Source of the DNA: Flavobacterium sp.
GTDB taxonomy: Bacteria; Bacteroidota; Bacteroidia; Flavobacteriales; Flavobacteriaceae
Direction: 5' to 3'
NCBI GenBank assembly: GCA_015665265.1
Contig: JADFAM010000021.1
Coordinates: forward strand, 1-32,856
DNA: 32,856 nucleotides
The notes under the pieces were generated by a model. It was not told where the DNA came from and made no database searches. It worked only from the letters and a program-made list of their open reading frames with translations. Both the position numbers and the translations under genes were made by a program. Below are positions 14,712 through 23,499 of this stretch, in pieces; position 1 is the stretch's first letter, and every line of letters starts with the position of its first letter.

Positions 14712-15686
14712 ATGCAAAAAGCTATTTTCAACATACAAAACGAAACTGATTTTGAGCGCTGCGCTTTGCAAGTGTTTAAACATCAGTTTGAAAATAATAA
14801 GGTGTACAGATCTTTTTGCGATTTGCTGTACATTCATCCAAGTGATGTAAAAGAAGTAGCCCAAATTCCTTTTTTGCCCATTCAGTTTTTTAAAACCCAT
14901 CAAGTACTTTCCACTAACCAATCGGTTCAAAAAACCTTTACAAGTTCTGGCACCACTGGGGCTCAAGTAAGTAAGCATTTGGTAGCAGATGTAAGTTGGT
15001 ATGAGGCAAGCTATACCAGAGCATTTGAGCATTTTTACGGGCCTATTGAAGACTATACGGTTCTGGGGCTTTTGCCTAATTATTTAGAGCGGGAGGGTTC
15101 TTCATTAATTTATATGGTCAATGACTTTATCCATAAATCTAACAACCCTAAGAGTGGTTTTTACCTAGACAATCTATCTGAGCTAACAAAAACATTGATA
15201 GCACTAGATCAAAAAGGAGTAAAAGTACTGTTAATTGGAGTTACGTTTGCATTGTTAGATCTCATAGAAAGCCAAACCTTTACCTTAAAGAATACCGTTA
15301 TTATGGAAACAGGGGGTATGAAAGGAAGACGTAAAGAACTCATCAGAGAAGAATTACATGAAATGTTATGCGCTGGTTTTGGGGTGTCTAAAATTCATTC
15401 AGAGTACGGAATGACCGAACTGCTAAGTCAAGGGTATTCTAATGGAGATGGTATTTTTGACTGCCCACCCTGGATGAAAATTATGGCAAGAGATACCGAA
15501 GATGCACTTACTTTAGTTGGAGCAAACAAAACTGGAGGGATAAATGTTATAGATTTGGCCAACTACAATTCATGCTCATTTATTGCAACACAAGACTTAG
15601 GAAAAGTAAACAGCAACGGCCGTTTTGAGGTGCTAGGCCGTTTTGATCATTCAGATATTAGAGGGTGCAATTTAATGGTAATGTAG
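14712..15686 (+). CDS. LuxE-like acyl-protein synthetase / acyltransferase
   Basis: This 324-residue protein is of the LuxE/PaaK-like adenylating group. Motifs seen are KTFTSSGTTGAQVSKH (phosphate-binding loop of the ANL superfamily), the middle strand VIMETGGMKGRR, the segment HSEYGMTELLSQGYSNGDG (the A5-like Y-G-M-T-E motif), and the C-terminal GRFEVLGRFDHSDIRGCNL, in which the usual aspartate and arginine close the active site. LuxE itself activates fatty acids and passes them to a reductase. In Flavobacteriaceae such genes occur without luciferase, and the substrate is unknown. The gene is convergent with tyrS 17 bases downstream and divergent from the aldehyde dehydrogenase. Confidence 0.8.
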   Translation: MQKAIFNIQNETDFERCALQVFKHQFENNKVYRSFCDLLYIHPSDVKEVAQIPFLPIQFFKTHQVLSTNQSVQKTFTSSGTTGAQVSKHLVADVSWYEASYTRAFEHFYGPIEDYTVLGLLPNYLEREGSSLIYMVNDFIHKSNNPKSGFYLDNLSELTKTLIALDQKGVKVLLIGVTFALLDLIESQTFTLKNTVIMETGGMKGRRKELIREELHEMLCAGFGVSKIHSEYGMTELLSQGYSNGDGIFDCPPWMKIMARDTEDALTLVGANKTGGINVIDLANYNSCSFIATQDLGKVNSNGRFEVLGRFDHSDIRGCNLMVM

Positions 15687-15703
15687 AATCGCCTCTAAAT
15701 CAA

Positions 15704-16993
15704 CTAAGCTATTTTTAACAGAAAATAATTTTTTTTCCCTCGCTGAAGCAACACATAGGCATTGGCAATAATATCTGAAGTAGAAATCACAAAATCTTCT
15801 TTTACTTTTTCTTTATTTACAGAAATTGCGTTTTCTTTTAAGGCTCTTCTGGCTTCCCCATTAGAGTTTAAGAATCCTGTTTTTGCAGCCAAGGCGCCAA
15901 TCATATCTAATCCGTTATCAATGTCTTCTTTAGAAACAGATGCTTGAGGCACACCTTCAAATATCTCTAAAAAAGTTTGTTCATCTAACGATTTTAAATC
16001 ATTAGAAGTAGACTTTCCAAAAAGAATTTGAGAAGCTTTAATTGCATTGTCAAAAGCTTCTTGGCCATGCGTCATTATGGTAACATCTTCACCAATTTTC
16101 TTTTGTAACAGACGCAGGTGAGGGGTCTCTCTGTGATCTGCAACCAGGGCTTCAATAGCCTTCTTATCTAAAAAAGTAAAGATTTTAATATATTTTTCTG
16201 CATCTTCATCAGAGGCATTTAACCAATATTGGTAAAATTTGTAAGGAGAGGTTCTCTTTGCATCTAACCACACATTTCCGCCCTCTGTTTTACCAAACTT
16301 TGTACCATCCGCTTTGGTAACTAAGGGCACCGTAATGGCATAGGCTTTTCCTTGGGCTTTTCTTCTAATCAATTCTGTTCCTGTTGTAATATTTCCCCAC
16401 TGGTCAGAACCCCCCATTTGCAACTTACAACCCATTTCTTTGTACAAATGATAGAAATCATAGCCTTGAAATAGTTGGTAGGTAAACTCAGTAAAACTCA
16501 TTCCTACTTTAGATTCAGAACTTATACGCTTTTTAACAGAATCTTTAGCAATCATATAATTTACCGTGATGTGTTTTCCTATATCTCTCACAAAATCTAT
16601 CAAAGAAATATCTTTCATCCAATCAAAGTTGTTCACCAACTCAGCAGGATTTTCTGTAGCATTAAAATCTAAAAATCTACTTAATTGTGCTTTAACCCCT
16701 TCAATATTTTTTTGTAAACTAGCTTCATCTAACAAATTTCTTTCTACAGATTTTCCCGATGGATCTCCTACCATGCCGGTAGCTCCTCCAACAAGAGCAA
16801 TAGGTTTATGTCCAGCATTTTGAAAATGCTTTAGTATTAATATCTGAACCAAACTTCCAATATGTAATGAATCTGCTGTAGGGTCAAATCCTATATAGCC
16901 AGTAGTAGCGTGCTCTAGTAAGTGTATTTCAGTTTCTGGCATAATATCGAACAATAATCCTCGCCATCGTAACTCTTCAACAAAATTTGTCAT
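15704..16993 (-). CDS. tyrS: Tyrosyl-tRNA synthetase
   Basis: This is a 429-residue class I aminoacyl-tRNA synthetase, the normal length for bacterial TyrRS. It has the HIGH-type motif in FDPTADSLHIGSLVQ, the tyrosine pocket region YQLFQGYDFYHLYKE, GGSDQWGNITTG, the KMSKS-type loop KFGKTEGGNVW and a C-terminal S4-like RNA-binding part (GEARRALKENAISVNKEKV). It charges tRNA-Tyr. It is a single gene, divergent from the epimerase gene with a 59-base gap and convergent with the LuxE-like gene. Confidence 0.97.
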   Translation of the reverse strand: MTNFVEELRWRGLLFDIMPETEIHLLEHATTGYIGFDPTADSLHIGSLVQILILKHFQNAGHKPIALVGGATGMVGDPSGKSVERNLLDEASLQKNIEGVKAQLSRFLDFNATENPAELVNNFDWMKDISLIDFVRDIGKHITVNYMIAKDSVKKRISSESKVGMSFTEFTYQLFQGYDFYHLYKEMGCKLQMGGSDQWGNITTGTELIRRKAQGKAYAITVPLVTKADGTKFGKTEGGNVWLDAKRTSPYKFYQYWLNASDEDAEKYIKIFTFLDKKAIEALVADHRETPHLRLLQKKIGEDVTIMTHGQEAFDNAIKASQILFGKSTSNDLKSLDEQTFLEIFEGVPQASVSKEDIDNGLDMIGALAAKTGFLNSNGEARRALKENAISVNKEKVKEDFVISTSDIIANAYVLLQRGKKNYFLLKIA

Positions 16994-17012
16994 CTTATTT
17001 CTTTATAAGAAG

Positions 17013-17020
17013 CAAAGATA
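17013..17020 (-). promoter_or_regulatory. -7 element TATCTTTG of tyrS
   Basis: CAAAGATA on the plus strand is a TAnnTTTG element for the minus strand, 19 bases before the tyrS ATG. A -33 element is not clear. Confidence 0.45.
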
Positions 17021-17052
17021 CATTTCTGAGGTAAATAAACTAAATTCGTACT

Positions 17053-18054
17053 ATGATTTTAGTTACAGGAGGCACAGGGTTGGTTGGTTCACATTTGTTA
17101 GTTCGTTTAGTACAAGAAAATGAACCAATAAAAGCCACTTATAGAACCCTAGAGAGTATTGAAAAAACTAAAAAAGTATTTTCATATTACACCAATACCA
17201 CTAAAGACTTATTTACCAAAATAGAATGGATACAGGCAGACATTACAGATGTGCCGTCTATGACACCAGCTTTTAAAGATGTAAAAAAAGTATACCATTG
17301 TGCAGCTGTTATTTCATTTGATCCTGCAGATTATAGAACCATGAGAAAGGTAAACATTCATGGTACCGCAATTATTGCCAATTTAGCGATAGATGCCAAA
17401 GTACAAAAATTGTGTTTTGTAAGTTCAATTGCAACCATTGGAGACGATCCAAAAATAGAGTTGGCTAATGAAGAAAATGACTGGGGAGGGAATGAAAAGA
17501 ACAATGGTTATGCCATTACCAAATATGGTGCAGAAACAGAAGTTTGGCGAGCTAGCCAAGAGGGGGTTGATGTTGTTATAGTAAATCCAGGAGTTATTTT
17601 AGGAAGTGGTTTTTGGACTACAGGTTCTGGAAAAATGTTTTCTCAGATAGATAAAGAGTTTTCTTATTATTCTAACGGAGTTACAGGTTTTGTTGGGGTA
17701 AAGGATGTGGTTGGCTGTATGGTTCAGTTAATGCAAAGTAATTGCAAAAATCAACGTTTTATTCTGGTATCCGAAAATAAAAGCTTTAAAGAAGTACTAT
17801 TTTCTATAGCAGAGGCTCTAGGAAAGAAGAAACCAACAAGATGTGTTCAGCCTTGGCAAGCTAGTCTATTTTGGCGCTGGGAGTGGTTGGTATCAAAAAT
17901 AACATCAAGAAAAATAAGGATGAGTAAGTATACCGCTAAAACATTGTTTAGAAAAACCTATTATTCTTCAGAAAAATGCAAAATACAATTAGAGGTTACT
18001 TTTAAAAGTGTAGAAGAGGTTATAAAACAAGTAAGCAAAGAATATTTAGTTTAA
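17053..18054 (+). CDS. Extended SDR: NAD-dependent epimerase/dehydratase
   Basis: This 333-residue protein opens with the Rossmann fingerprint ILVTGGTGLVGSHLL. It has the acidic strand end IQADITD, the active-site serine region CFVSSIATIGDD, and the catalytic YAITK (Y-x-x-x-K) in NNGYAITKYGAETEVW, followed by VVIVNPGVILGSG. These place it in the extended SDR group of sugar-nucleotide epimerases, dihydroflavonol reductases and 3-beta-HSD-like enzymes. The substrate is not determinable. A TAAATTCG element (one mismatch to TAnnTTTG) lies 5 bases before the ATG. Its last 9 bases overlap the end of the convergent DUF4296 gene. Confidence 0.88.
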   Translation: MILVTGGTGLVGSHLLVRLVQENEPIKATYRTLESIEKTKKVFSYYTNTTKDLFTKIEWIQADITDVPSMTPAFKDVKKVYHCAAVISFDPADYRTMRKVNIHGTAIIANLAIDAKVQKLCFVSSIATIGDDPKIELANEENDWGGNEKNNGYAITKYGAETEVWRASQEGVDVVIVNPGVILGSGFWTTGSGKMFSQIDKEFSYYSNGVTGFVGVKDVVGCMVQLMQSNCKNQRFILVSENKSFKEVLFSIAEALGKKKPTRCVQPWQASLFWRWEWLVSKITSRKIRMSKYTAKTLFRKTYYSSEKCKIQLEVTFKSVEEVIKQVSKEYLV

Positions 18055-18522
18055 TTTTTTTCTAAAAGAAGTTATTTTTTTTTCGAAACCTTCAGAGATT
18101 CTCATTTTTTTCTTGTTTGCCTCTATTGTTTTATTAATTTTAGCAATTGAATCTGTAAGAATTGAGTCTTTCTTTTTTTTTAAGTTTGCATAAACAGCCT
18201 TCTCTTTTTCCAGCAAAGACTTTACCTCATTAATCATAGGTTGGTAGACATCTACTTTTGAGATATAATAAAAGTTGCTGGTACTAAAACGCATGCTGTC
18301 AATTTTGTGTTTATGGTACACAAGTGGCATATAAGAAACTCTTTTTTGTTGTTTTTTATTTTTTACTCCTTTTGCAGCACTTGCCAAATACAAATCTTTT
18401 AATACTAGCACCATAGAATCTTTTGGAATAAGATCTATTGGTTCTTCAAAAATGGTATTTCCCTTGCAAGAAACTAATAGCACAACAAAAATTAAAGCAT
18501 TAGAAATATTATTCTTCATCAT
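18046..18522 (-). CDS. DUF4296 lipoprotein
   Basis: This is a 158-residue protein with a lipoprotein signal (SNALIFVVLLVSCKGN, lipobox VVLLVSC). The DUF4296 core follows: EPIDLIPKDSMVLVLKDLYLA, then SMRFSTSNFYYISKVDVYQPM and a long charged helix. The function of DUF4296 is unknown; it is restricted to Bacteroidetes and is usually found near dihydroorotase and dolichol-phosphate-type glycosyltransferase genes, as here. Its ATG overlaps the dihydroorotase stop (ATGA), indicating translational coupling as the last gene of a three-gene operon. Confidence 0.85.
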   Translation of the reverse strand: MMKNNISNALIFVVLLVSCKGNTIFEEPIDLIPKDSMVLVLKDLYLASAAKGVKNKKQQKRVSYMPLVYHKHKIDSMRFSTSNFYYISKVDVYQPMINEVKSLLEKEKAVYANLKKKKDSILTDSIAKINKTIEANKKKMRISEGFEKKITSFRKKLN

Positions 18523-19853
18523 CTATTAAATGTAATTCGTTTTCCTTTAATATCATCATTAAAGGTTCCTTCATGATACATTAATACTCCATTTACAAAC
18601 GTATGGGTTACACTAGAGGAGAAGGTTGTTCCTTCAAATGGAGACCATCCACATTTGTACAAGATATTTTCTTTACAGACTGTTTGTGGTGCTTTTGGAT
18701 CTATTAAAACTAAGTCAGCATAATATCCCTTTTTTATAAAACCTCTATTTTCAATTTGAAAAATGATTGCTGGGTTATGACATGCTTTTTCTACTAGCTT
18801 TTCAATTGAGAGTACCTTCTCAGAGACTTTTTCCAACAAAGCTAGTAAAGCATGCTGAACTAACGGCCCGCCACTTGGTGCTTTTAAATAAAAGTTGGAT
18901 TTTTCTTCAAGGGTATGAGGAGCATGATCTGTAGCAATAATATCTAGCCGATCATCTAACAAAGCAGCCCACAACCCCTCTCTGTCTGCAGTAGTTTTAA
19001 CCGCGGGATTCCATTTTATGTGTGTTCCTTTCTCTTTGTAATCTTGATCTGAAAACCACAAATGATGAACACATACTTCTGAAGTAATTTGCTTTTCCTC
19101 TAAAGGGATATCGTTTCTAAATAATGCTGTTTCTTTTGCAGTAGACAAGTGAAATACATGCAATCTAGCACCTGTTTTTTTTGCAAGCGCAATGGCTCTG
19201 GAAGAGGATAAATAGCAAGCTTCTTCACTCCTTATTACAGGGTGTAATTCTATAGGGATTTGTTCTCCATTTAGCGCTATATGATCAGCGGTATTTTTTT
19301 TGATGGTTTCCTCGTCTTCACAATGTACAGAAATAATTAGTTTGGTAGAGGAAAAAATCTTTTCCAAAACCTCTAAATTATCCACCAACATATTTCCTGT
19401 TGAAGAGCCCAAAAATAATTTAATTCCTGCAACAGTTTTAGGGTCTGTTTTTAAAAGTTCTTCTAAATTATCATTAGTTCCCCCAAACATAAAAGAATAA
19501 TTAGCATAGGATGTTTTTTCAGCAATATTAAACTTGTCTTGCAATAATTGTTGAGTTGTTGCCTGAGGCACCGTATTAGGCATTTCTATGAAGGTGGTAA
19601 TTCCACCAGCAACCGCAGCTCTACTTTCTGAACCAATAGTTGCTTTGTGTGTTAATCCTGGTTCTCTAAAATGAACTTGATCATCTATTAGCCCTGGAAT
19701 AAGATACTTTCCCGAAGCATCAATAACAGTCATAGAACTTGTTGTTATGGAGGTGTCAACTTTTTTAATTATGCCATTCTCTATGAGAACATCACCAACA
19801 AATGAAGATCCTTCATTTACAATAGTAGCATTTTTTATCAGGTAAGAATTCAT
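18519..19853 (-). CDS. pyrC: Dihydroorotase
   Basis: This 444-residue amidohydrolase closes N-carbamoyl-aspartate to dihydroorotate in pyrimidine synthesis. Visible sites are the opening VIDASGKYLIPGLIDDQVHF, then EPGLTHK, GGITTFIEMPNT, HCEDEE, LHVFHLSTAKE and IATDHAPHTLEEK with the catalytic aspartate. The first metal-binding motif, normally HxH, is Q59-V60-H61 here. I believe this variant is shared by a Bacteroidetes subfamily, so it need not mean an inactive enzyme. It overlaps 4 bases with the glycosyltransferase upstream and with the lipoprotein gene downstream. Confidence 0.93.
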   Translation of the reverse strand: MNSYLIKNATIVNEGSSFVGDVLIENGIIKKVDTSITTSSMTVIDASGKYLIPGLIDDQVHFREPGLTHKATIGSESRAAVAGGITTFIEMPNTVPQATTQQLLQDKFNIAEKTSYANYSFMFGGTNDNLEELLKTDPKTVAGIKLFLGSSTGNMLVDNLEVLEKIFSSTKLIISVHCEDEETIKKNTADHIALNGEQIPIELHPVIRSEEACYLSSSRAIALAKKTGARLHVFHLSTAKETALFRNDIPLEEKQITSEVCVHHLWFSDQDYKEKGTHIKWNPAVKTTADREGLWAALLDDRLDIIATDHAPHTLEEKSNFYLKAPSGGPLVQHALLALLEKVSEKVLSIEKLVEKACHNPAIIFQIENRGFIKKGYYADLVLIDPKAPQTVCKENILYKCGWSPFEGTTFSSSVTHTFVNGVLMYHEGTFNDDIKGKRITFNR

Positions 19854-20566
19854 CGTAAGCCTTTAAATCTCATTTTTATAACGCCAAAAAGCGCTTCGTA
19901 TATGATGCCCTCATTCATTTTTGAGGTTCCTTCGGTTCTATCGGTAAATATAACAGACACTTCTTGAATATTAAAGTTGTGCTTCCATGCTTTAAATTTC
20001 ATTTCAATTTGAAAAGCATATCCTACAAAACGAATAGTATTTAGGTTAATTATTTCTAACACGCGTCTCTTATAACAAACAAAACCAGCAGTAGTATCGT
20101 GCACAGGGATTCCTGTGATAAAACGAACGTATTTTGAAGCAAAATAAGAAAGCAACACTCTTTTCATGGGCCAATTCACAACATTTACTCCTTGAGAATA
20201 TCGAGAGCCTATAGAAACATCTGCGTCTTCATTTTTACAGGCATTGTATAGCCTTACTAGGTCTGTTGGGTTGTGAGAGAAATCAGCATCCATTTCTATG
20301 ATGTAATCATATTTTTTTTCAATAGCCCATTTAAAACCATGAATATATGCAGTTCCTAGACCGTTTTTACCTTCTCTTTTTTCAATAAAAAGACGATCAG
20401 AATAACGTAAAATTAAGTCATCAACAATGGCAGCAGTTCCATCTGGAGAATTATCATCAACAACCAATATGTGAAACTTTTTATTCTGCTCAAAAACAGT
20501 TTTTATAATGGCTTCAATGTTTTCTTTTTCGTTATATGTTGGAATAATAACTAAAGTATCGGACAT
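19850..20566 (-). CDS. Polyprenol-monophosphate mannose synthase-like GT2 glycosyltransferase
   Basis: This 238-residue family 2 glycosyltransferase has the nucleotide-sugar strand LVIIPTYNEKENIEAII and HILVVDDNSPDGTAAIV. The DxD-like motif lies in YIIEMDADFSHNPTDLVRL, and the acceptor region in VHDTTAGFVCYKRRVLE and GYAFQIEMKF. It lacks the C-terminal membrane domain of DPM1 fusions, matching the short form common in Bacteroidetes. It is expected to move mannose or a similar sugar onto polyprenyl phosphate for cell-envelope glycans. It is the first gene of the operon with dihydroorotase and DUF4296. Confidence 0.9.
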   Translation of the reverse strand: MSDTLVIIPTYNEKENIEAIIKTVFEQNKKFHILVVDDNSPDGTAAIVDDLILRYSDRLFIEKREGKNGLGTAYIHGFKWAIEKKYDYIIEMDADFSHNPTDLVRLYNACKNEDADVSIGSRYSQGVNVVNWPMKRVLLSYFASKYVRFITGIPVHDTTAGFVCYKRRVLEIINLNTIRFVGYAFQIEMKFKAWKHNFNIQEVSVIFTDRTEGTSKMNEGIIYEALFGVIKMRFKGLR

Positions 20567-20586
20567 AAAATGTGAAAGAATATGGG

Positions 20587-20594
20587 CAAATATA
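20587..20594 (-). promoter_or_regulatory. -7 element TATATTTG of the GT2-pyrC-DUF4296 operon
   Basis: CAAATATA on the plus strand reads TATATTTG on the minus strand, 20 bases before the glycosyltransferase ATG. Confidence 0.5.
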
Positions 20595-20608
20595 CATTTT
20601 TTTATTAC

Positions 20609-20616
20609 TAATTTTG
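20609..20616 (+). promoter_or_regulatory. -7 element TAATTTTG of the DUF4271 gene
   Basis: TAATTTTG lies 28 bases before the ATG at 20645 and back to back with the divergent operon's element at 20587-20594. Confidence 0.45.
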
Positions 20617-20644
20617 TGATAATATTAAATCCAACAATTAAGCA

Positions 20645-21286
20645 ATGGAGGCGTTACAAAGAGATATTTTGTCAAATAATTGGATCACAATAATTTTTCT
20701 AGTATCGTTAGCTGTACTCTTTTTTCTTAAACTATTTGAAGCTGAAAAATTAAAAGGCTATATCGCCTCTATTTTTAATAAGGGATTTATAGAAATAGAA
20801 GCAGAAGATAATCCCTCTTTTTTTTCTTTTTTTCACATAGGATTTTCTTTTTTCTTTTTTTTAATGATTACCATTACTGGTTACTTCTGCGCAAATATAT
20901 ACAGTCAAAGAACTATTTTTTTGTTACAAGACTACATTCATGTGTTTAACTATGTTTTGCTGTATATGATTGTGAGGTTTGTAAGTATGTCGTTGTTCAT
21001 TTTATTATTTGAATTAAAACAAAGCATATATTTATTTTTAATTTCCAAAAAAGGCTTTTTGTATTCAATTTCAATAGGACTCCTATTTTTAAATATCATT
21101 TATTTTTACTCATTTCAGAATAAATATCTTTTAATTACTGGTGTTGGACTTCTTTTTCTTGTTAGATTCTTGATGATTTTGATGATAAACAAAAACCTGA
21201 TTATTAAAGAGTTGTTTTATTTTATTTTGTACCTTTGCGCCTTCGAATTAGCACCGCTATTCGTTTTGTTTAGATGGATTTTTTAA
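20645..21286 (+). CDS. DUF4271 integral membrane protein
   Basis: This 213-residue protein has about six hydrophobic segments, including ITIIFLVSLAVLFFLKLF, FHIGFSFFFFLMITITGYF, YVLLYMIVRFVSMSLFILLF, SIGLLFLNIIYFY and YLLITGVGLLFLVRFLMILM. Length and layout match DUF4271, a Bacteroidetes-only family almost always next to uroporphyrinogen-III synthase (hemD), as here. No function is established. A stretch of T-rich codons (FFSFFHIGFSFFFFL) makes it locally very biased. It overlaps the open frame that precedes hemD. Confidence 0.8.
   Translation: MEALQRDILSNNWITIIFLVSLAVLFFLKLFEAEKLKGYIASIFNKGFIEIEAEDNPSFFSFFHIGFSFFFFLMITITGYFCANIYSQRTIFLLQDYIHVFNYVLLYMIVRFVSMSLFILLFELKQSIYLFLISKKGFLYSISIGLLFLNIIYFYSFQNKYLLITGVGLLFLVRFLMILMINKNLIIKELFYFILYLCAFELAPLFVLFRWIF
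21230..21237 (+). promoter_or_regulatory. -7 element TACCTTTG ahead of hemD
   Basis: TACCTTTG followed by GCGCC lies inside the end of the DUF4271 gene, 66 bases before the hemD ATG, and could give hemD its own transcript. Confidence 0.35.
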
Positions 21287-21303
21287 ATAAAAAGAAGAAG
21301 ATA

Positions 21304-22050
21304 ATGAAAGTGAAAACAATTCTGGTCTCTCAGCCAGCACCAAAAACAGAAACCTCACCATATTCTGATTTGTCTGATAAACAGAAAGTCAAAATTGATT
21401 TTAGGCCCTTCATTCATGTTGAAGGAGTTACTTCAAAAGAGGTTAGAGCTCAAAAAATAGATTTATCAAAGTTTACTGCCATAGTTCTTACTAGTAGAAA
21501 TGCAGTAGATCACTTTTTCAGAATTGCTGAAGAAATGCGATTCAAAGTACCAGATGCGATGAAGTATTTTTGTCAATCTGAGGCAGTTGCCTATTATTTG
21601 CAGAAATATGTAGTGTATAGAAAACGAAAAATATATGTTGGAAAAAGAACCTTTCCAGAATTAAGTAAGTTAATTAAAAAGCACAAAGAAGAGAAATTTT
21701 TATTGCCTTCGTCAGATAAGTTAAAACCATTAATTCCCTCTGAATTAGACGCCTTAGGTGTTAACTGGAAAAGAGCAGTTTTGTACAAAACCGTTGTAAG
21801 TGATTTATCTGATTTAGAAAATGTTTTTTATGATATTCTAGTCTTTTTTAGTCCTTCAGGAATAGATTCTTTATTTAGAAATTTCCCAGAATTTAAGCAA
21901 AATAATACTCGAATTGCAGTTTTTGGAAATTCTACGGTCAAAGCAGCTACGGAAGCTGGTTTAAAATGTAATATCACAGCACCTTCTGTAGAAACACCTT
22001 CTATGACAATGGCGCTTGAAAAGTATATTAAAACGGCCAATAAAAAGTAA
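21304..22050 (+). CDS. hemD: Uroporphyrinogen-III synthase
   Basis: This 248-residue protein of the HemD family closes and inverts hydroxymethylbilane to uroporphyrinogen III in heme and corrin synthesis. Two similar alpha/beta domains are recognisable: VKTILVSQPAP at the start with FTAIVLTSRNAVDHFF, then KFLLPSSDKLKPLIPSEL, the second domain opening RAVLYKTVVSD, FYDILVFFSPSGIDSLF and the end IAVFGNSTVKAATEAGL. The frame begins at 21274 (inside DUF4271), but the ATG at 21304 gives the normal N-terminus. It forms a pair with DUF4271 and ends at a strong terminator shared with radA. Confidence 0.9.
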   Translation: MKVKTILVSQPAPKTETSPYSDLSDKQKVKIDFRPFIHVEGVTSKEVRAQKIDLSKFTAIVLTSRNAVDHFFRIAEEMRFKVPDAMKYFCQSEAVAYYLQKYVVYRKRKIYVGKRTFPELSKLIKKHKEEKFLLPSSDKLKPLIPSELDALGVNWKRAVLYKTVVSDLSDLENVFYDILVFFSPSGIDSLFRNFPEFKQNNTRIAVFGNSTVKAATEAGLKCNITAPSVETPSMTMALEKYIKTANKK

Positions 22051-22079
22051 AAGAGATCTATTTTAAAAACAATCTTTTA

Positions 22080-22112
22080 TAAAAAAACCAAGCATACTTG
22101 CTTGGTTTTTTT
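22080..22112. terminator. Bidirectional terminator between hemD and radA
   Basis: The stem ACCAAGCA/TGCTTGGT (22087-22094 with 22099-22106) with loop TACT is flanked by an A tract and a T tract. It serves both convergent genes and overlaps the radA stop. Confidence 0.9.
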
Positions 22113-23469
22113 ATGCAAATAAAGTAGCAAATACTTCTTCTATTTTTCCTACAAGAATAAGTTTTATACCACTCTCTTTAAGTGTAATTTTATTGTATTT
22201 AGAGGCAACAAATGTTTTATAGCCTAATTTTTTAGCTTCTAATATCCGTTGATCTATTTTTGAAACAGGTCTTATTTCTCCTGCCAAACCTATTTCAGCA
22301 GCAAAGCATACATTTGGAGAAATAGCAATATCCTGGTTAGAAGATAAAATGGAAGCTACAACCGCTAAGTCAATAGCAGGATCGTCTATACTAATACCTC
22401 CAGTAATGTTTAAAAAAACATCTTTAGCAGCAAGCTTAAACCCAGCTCTTTTTTCAAGAACGGCCAATACCATGTGTAGTCTTTTTAAATTATAACCAGT
22501 TGTAGTTCTTTGAGGTGTTCCATAAACAGCTGTACTAACCAAAGCCTGTACTTCAATCATTAAGGGTCTTATGCCTTCTAGTGTTGAGGAGATGGCTGTA
22601 CCACTTAAATCTGCATCTTTTTTTGAGATTAAAATTTCAGAAGGATTAGAAACTTCTCTCAATCCGTCTGTGAGCATTTCATAAATACCTAATTCTGCGG
22701 TAGAACCAAATCTATTTTTTTGTGATCGTAAAATTCGATAAGTATGATTTCTATCGCCTTCAAATTGTAGCACAACATCTACCATGTGTTCTAAAATTTT
22801 AGGACCAGCTATTTGCCCTTCCTTATTTATGTGACCAATCAACAGTACAGGGGTGCCTGTTTCTTTTGCAAATTTAATTAATTCTGCAGTGGTTTCTCTA
22901 ATTTGAGAAATACTACCAGGAGATGCATCTATGGCGTTTGTGTGAAGTGTTTGAATAGAATCAATTACTAAAACTTGTGGCTGAACTTTTTCTATGTTTT
23001 TAAATATTTGTTGGGTATTGGTCTCTGTTAAAATAAGACAATTAGAGGCGTTTTTTTGAATTCTTTCTGCCCTCATTTTTATCTGTGATTGACTTTCTTC
23101 ACCAGACACATACAACACCTTATCTGGGATTACTAATGATATTTGCAATATAAGTGTAGATTTTCCAATACCTGGCTCACCTCCTAATAATGTGACTGAA
23201 CCCTTTACTAGACCACCGCCTAAAACAGTATCAAGTTCTTTGTTTTTTGTGGGAATTCTTTCCTCTGCATTCAATTGAATTTCTTCAATTTTTAAAGGTT
23301 TAGAGATTGTTTTTGCAGCATTAGATTGTTTCCATTCTCTAGCTACTTCTTTTTGAATCACTTCCTCAATAATGGTATTCCATTCATTACAAGCACTGCA
23401 TTGGCCCATCCATTTTGCATGCTGGGTTCCACAATTTTGACAAAAAAAAGTAGTTTTAGCCTTCGCCAT
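22111..23469 (-). CDS. radA: DNA repair protein RadA (Sms)
   Basis: This protein has about 452 residues, the usual length. It has an N-terminal zinc ribbon with four cysteines (FFCQNCG and GQCSACNEW), a RecA-like ATPase with Walker A GGEPGIGKST, the RadA-specific RSQKNRFGSTAELGIYEM (KNRFG) motif, and a C-terminal Lon-like domain (GISIDDPAIDLAVVASILSS to the end). RadA branches and extends recombination intermediates in double-strand break repair. A second ATG lies 3 bases upstream (23472). The neighbours panD and the flippase gene run in the same direction, so it may be the last gene of that cluster. Confidence 0.95.
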   Translation of the reverse strand: MAKAKTTFFCQNCGTQHAKWMGQCSACNEWNTIIEEVIQKEVAREWKQSNAAKTISKPLKIEEIQLNAEERIPTKNKELDTVLGGGLVKGSVTLLGGEPGIGKSTLILQISLVIPDKVLYVSGEESQSQIKMRAERIQKNASNCLILTETNTQQIFKNIEKVQPQVLVIDSIQTLHTNAIDASPGSISQIRETTAELIKFAKETGTPVLLIGHINKEGQIAGPKILEHMVDVVLQFEGDRNHTYRILRSQKNRFGSTAELGIYEMLTDGLREVSNPSEILISKKDADLSGTAISSTLEGIRPLMIEVQALVSTAVYGTPQRTTTGYNLKRLHMVLAVLEKRAGFKLAAKDVFLNITGGISIDDPAIDLAVVASILSSNQDIAISPNVCFAAEIGLAGEIRPVSKIDQRILEAKKLGYKTFVASKYNKITLKESGIKLILVGKIEEVFATLFA

Positions 23470-23499
23470 CATAAATATATTTACACAAAGAAAAGAAAA

